64,000 bases of DNA from Spirosoma arboris (GTDB lineage Bacteria; Bacteroidota; Bacteroidia; Cytophagales; Spirosomataceae): assembly GCF_009754945.1 (NCBI RefSeq), contig NZ_WPIN01000013.1, forward strand, positions 164,068-228,067, given 5' to 3'. The position numbers and the translations under genes were made by a program. Below, piece by piece: positions 63,785 to 64,000 of the stretch (its first letter is position 1; each line of letters opens with the position of its first letter). The notes under the pieces are model-generated. The model did not search any database and was not told the DNA's origin. It saw only the letters and a program-made list of their open reading frames with translations.

Positions 63785-64000
63785 ATGAATAGTAATACAA
63801 AAATTGGTACTTGTGGCTTTAACGGCTCTAAAACGGACTATGCCCAGCATTTCTCCAGCGTCGAAATACAGCATACCTTCTACCAACCTCCCCTTTTATC
63901 TACCTTAGAGCGATGGCGAACCGAAATGCCAACTCACTTTGAGTTTACCCTCAAAGCCTGGCAGCTTATTACTCACCAAGCCAAGAGTCCGACCTACAAG
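63785..64000 (+). CDS. DUF72 (YecE-like) protein, N-terminal part (cut by window end)
   Basis: The frame from ATG 63785 reads KIGTCGFNGSKTDYAQHFSSVEIQHTFYQPP, then LERWRTEMPTHFEFTLKAWQLITHQAKS. This is the characteristic beginning of DUF72/YecE TIM-barrel proteins (Gly-x-x-Gly start, Val-Glu-x-x-x-Thr-Phe-Tyr, Phe-x-Phe-x-x-Lys). It continues past the window. Function of the family is not established. An opposite-strand frame here is a shadow. Confidence 0.85.
   Translation, partial: MNSNTKIGTCGFNGSKTDYAQHFSSVEIQHTFYQPPLLSTLERWRTEMPTHFEFTLKAWQLITHQAKSPTYK

Noticed and set aside
63626..63886. 86-codon - strand frame near the window end.
   Set aside because: It overlaps antisense to a recognisable DUF72 N-terminus on the + strand and has no family features.

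Overview
The window looks like chromosome of a Bacteroidota bacterium, most likely a Cytophagales relative such as Spirosoma (inferred). The evidence is paired SusC/SusD outer-membrane uptake genes, GH20/GH10/GH115/CE15 enzymes, FtsX-type permeases with the Bacteroidota N-terminal prefix, and many IS3/IS110/IS256 elements. No rRNA or tRNA gene was seen.

Layout. 1-7.7 kb (+ strand): end of a SusD gene, then a sialic-acid/amino-sugar cluster (N-acetylneuraminate lyase, Kelch mutarotase, MFS transporter, sialate O-acetylesterase, GH20 hexosaminidase), tightly packed with overlapping ends. 7.9-10.8 kb: nested insertion sequences, an IS110 inside an IS3 that abuts an IS200/IS605 remnant. 11-24.8 kb: a glucuronoxylan locus on the - strand (CE15 glucuronoyl esterase, SASA acetylesterase, GH115 alpha-glucuronidase, GH10 xylanase, SusD, SusC) with a divergent LacI regulator and two LacI-type palindromes between them. 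25-35 kb: a defence-like island (PDDEXK nuclease, STAND ATPase with near-identical WD40 repeats, SIR2-like/TIR protein, and an AT-rich TIR operon). 35-42 kb: accessory genes, a tyrosine recombinase and an S41 protease broken by a stop codon. 42-51.7 kb: three FtsX/MacB-like permeases with two PadR repressors. 52-64 kb: IS debris, a recombinase-methyltransferase chimera, tandem esterases, an AlbA_2 regulator, an IS256, another IS3, two receiver proteins and the start of a DUF72 gene.

The main discovery is a family of 16-nt GC-rich elements, here called HP16, scattered through transposase genes. Thirteen copies were found by eye. Most sit inside IS3 or IS256 coding sequence, and for nine of them removing exactly 16 nt restores the conserved transposase reading frame. 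They share the plan stem4-NNCG-stem4'-NGCG. The stem changes between copies (CCGG/CCGG, ACGG/CCGT, CGGG/CCCG, TCGG/CCGA) and always stays complementary, which argues for a selected hairpin. They occur in both orientations at purine|G(T) sites without an obvious target duplication. Being 16 nt long, each one frameshifts its host gene. I know of no described element of this kind. Mobile micro-hairpin, transposon-inactivating system and recoding or processing signal all remain possible, and an assembly artefact must be excluded.
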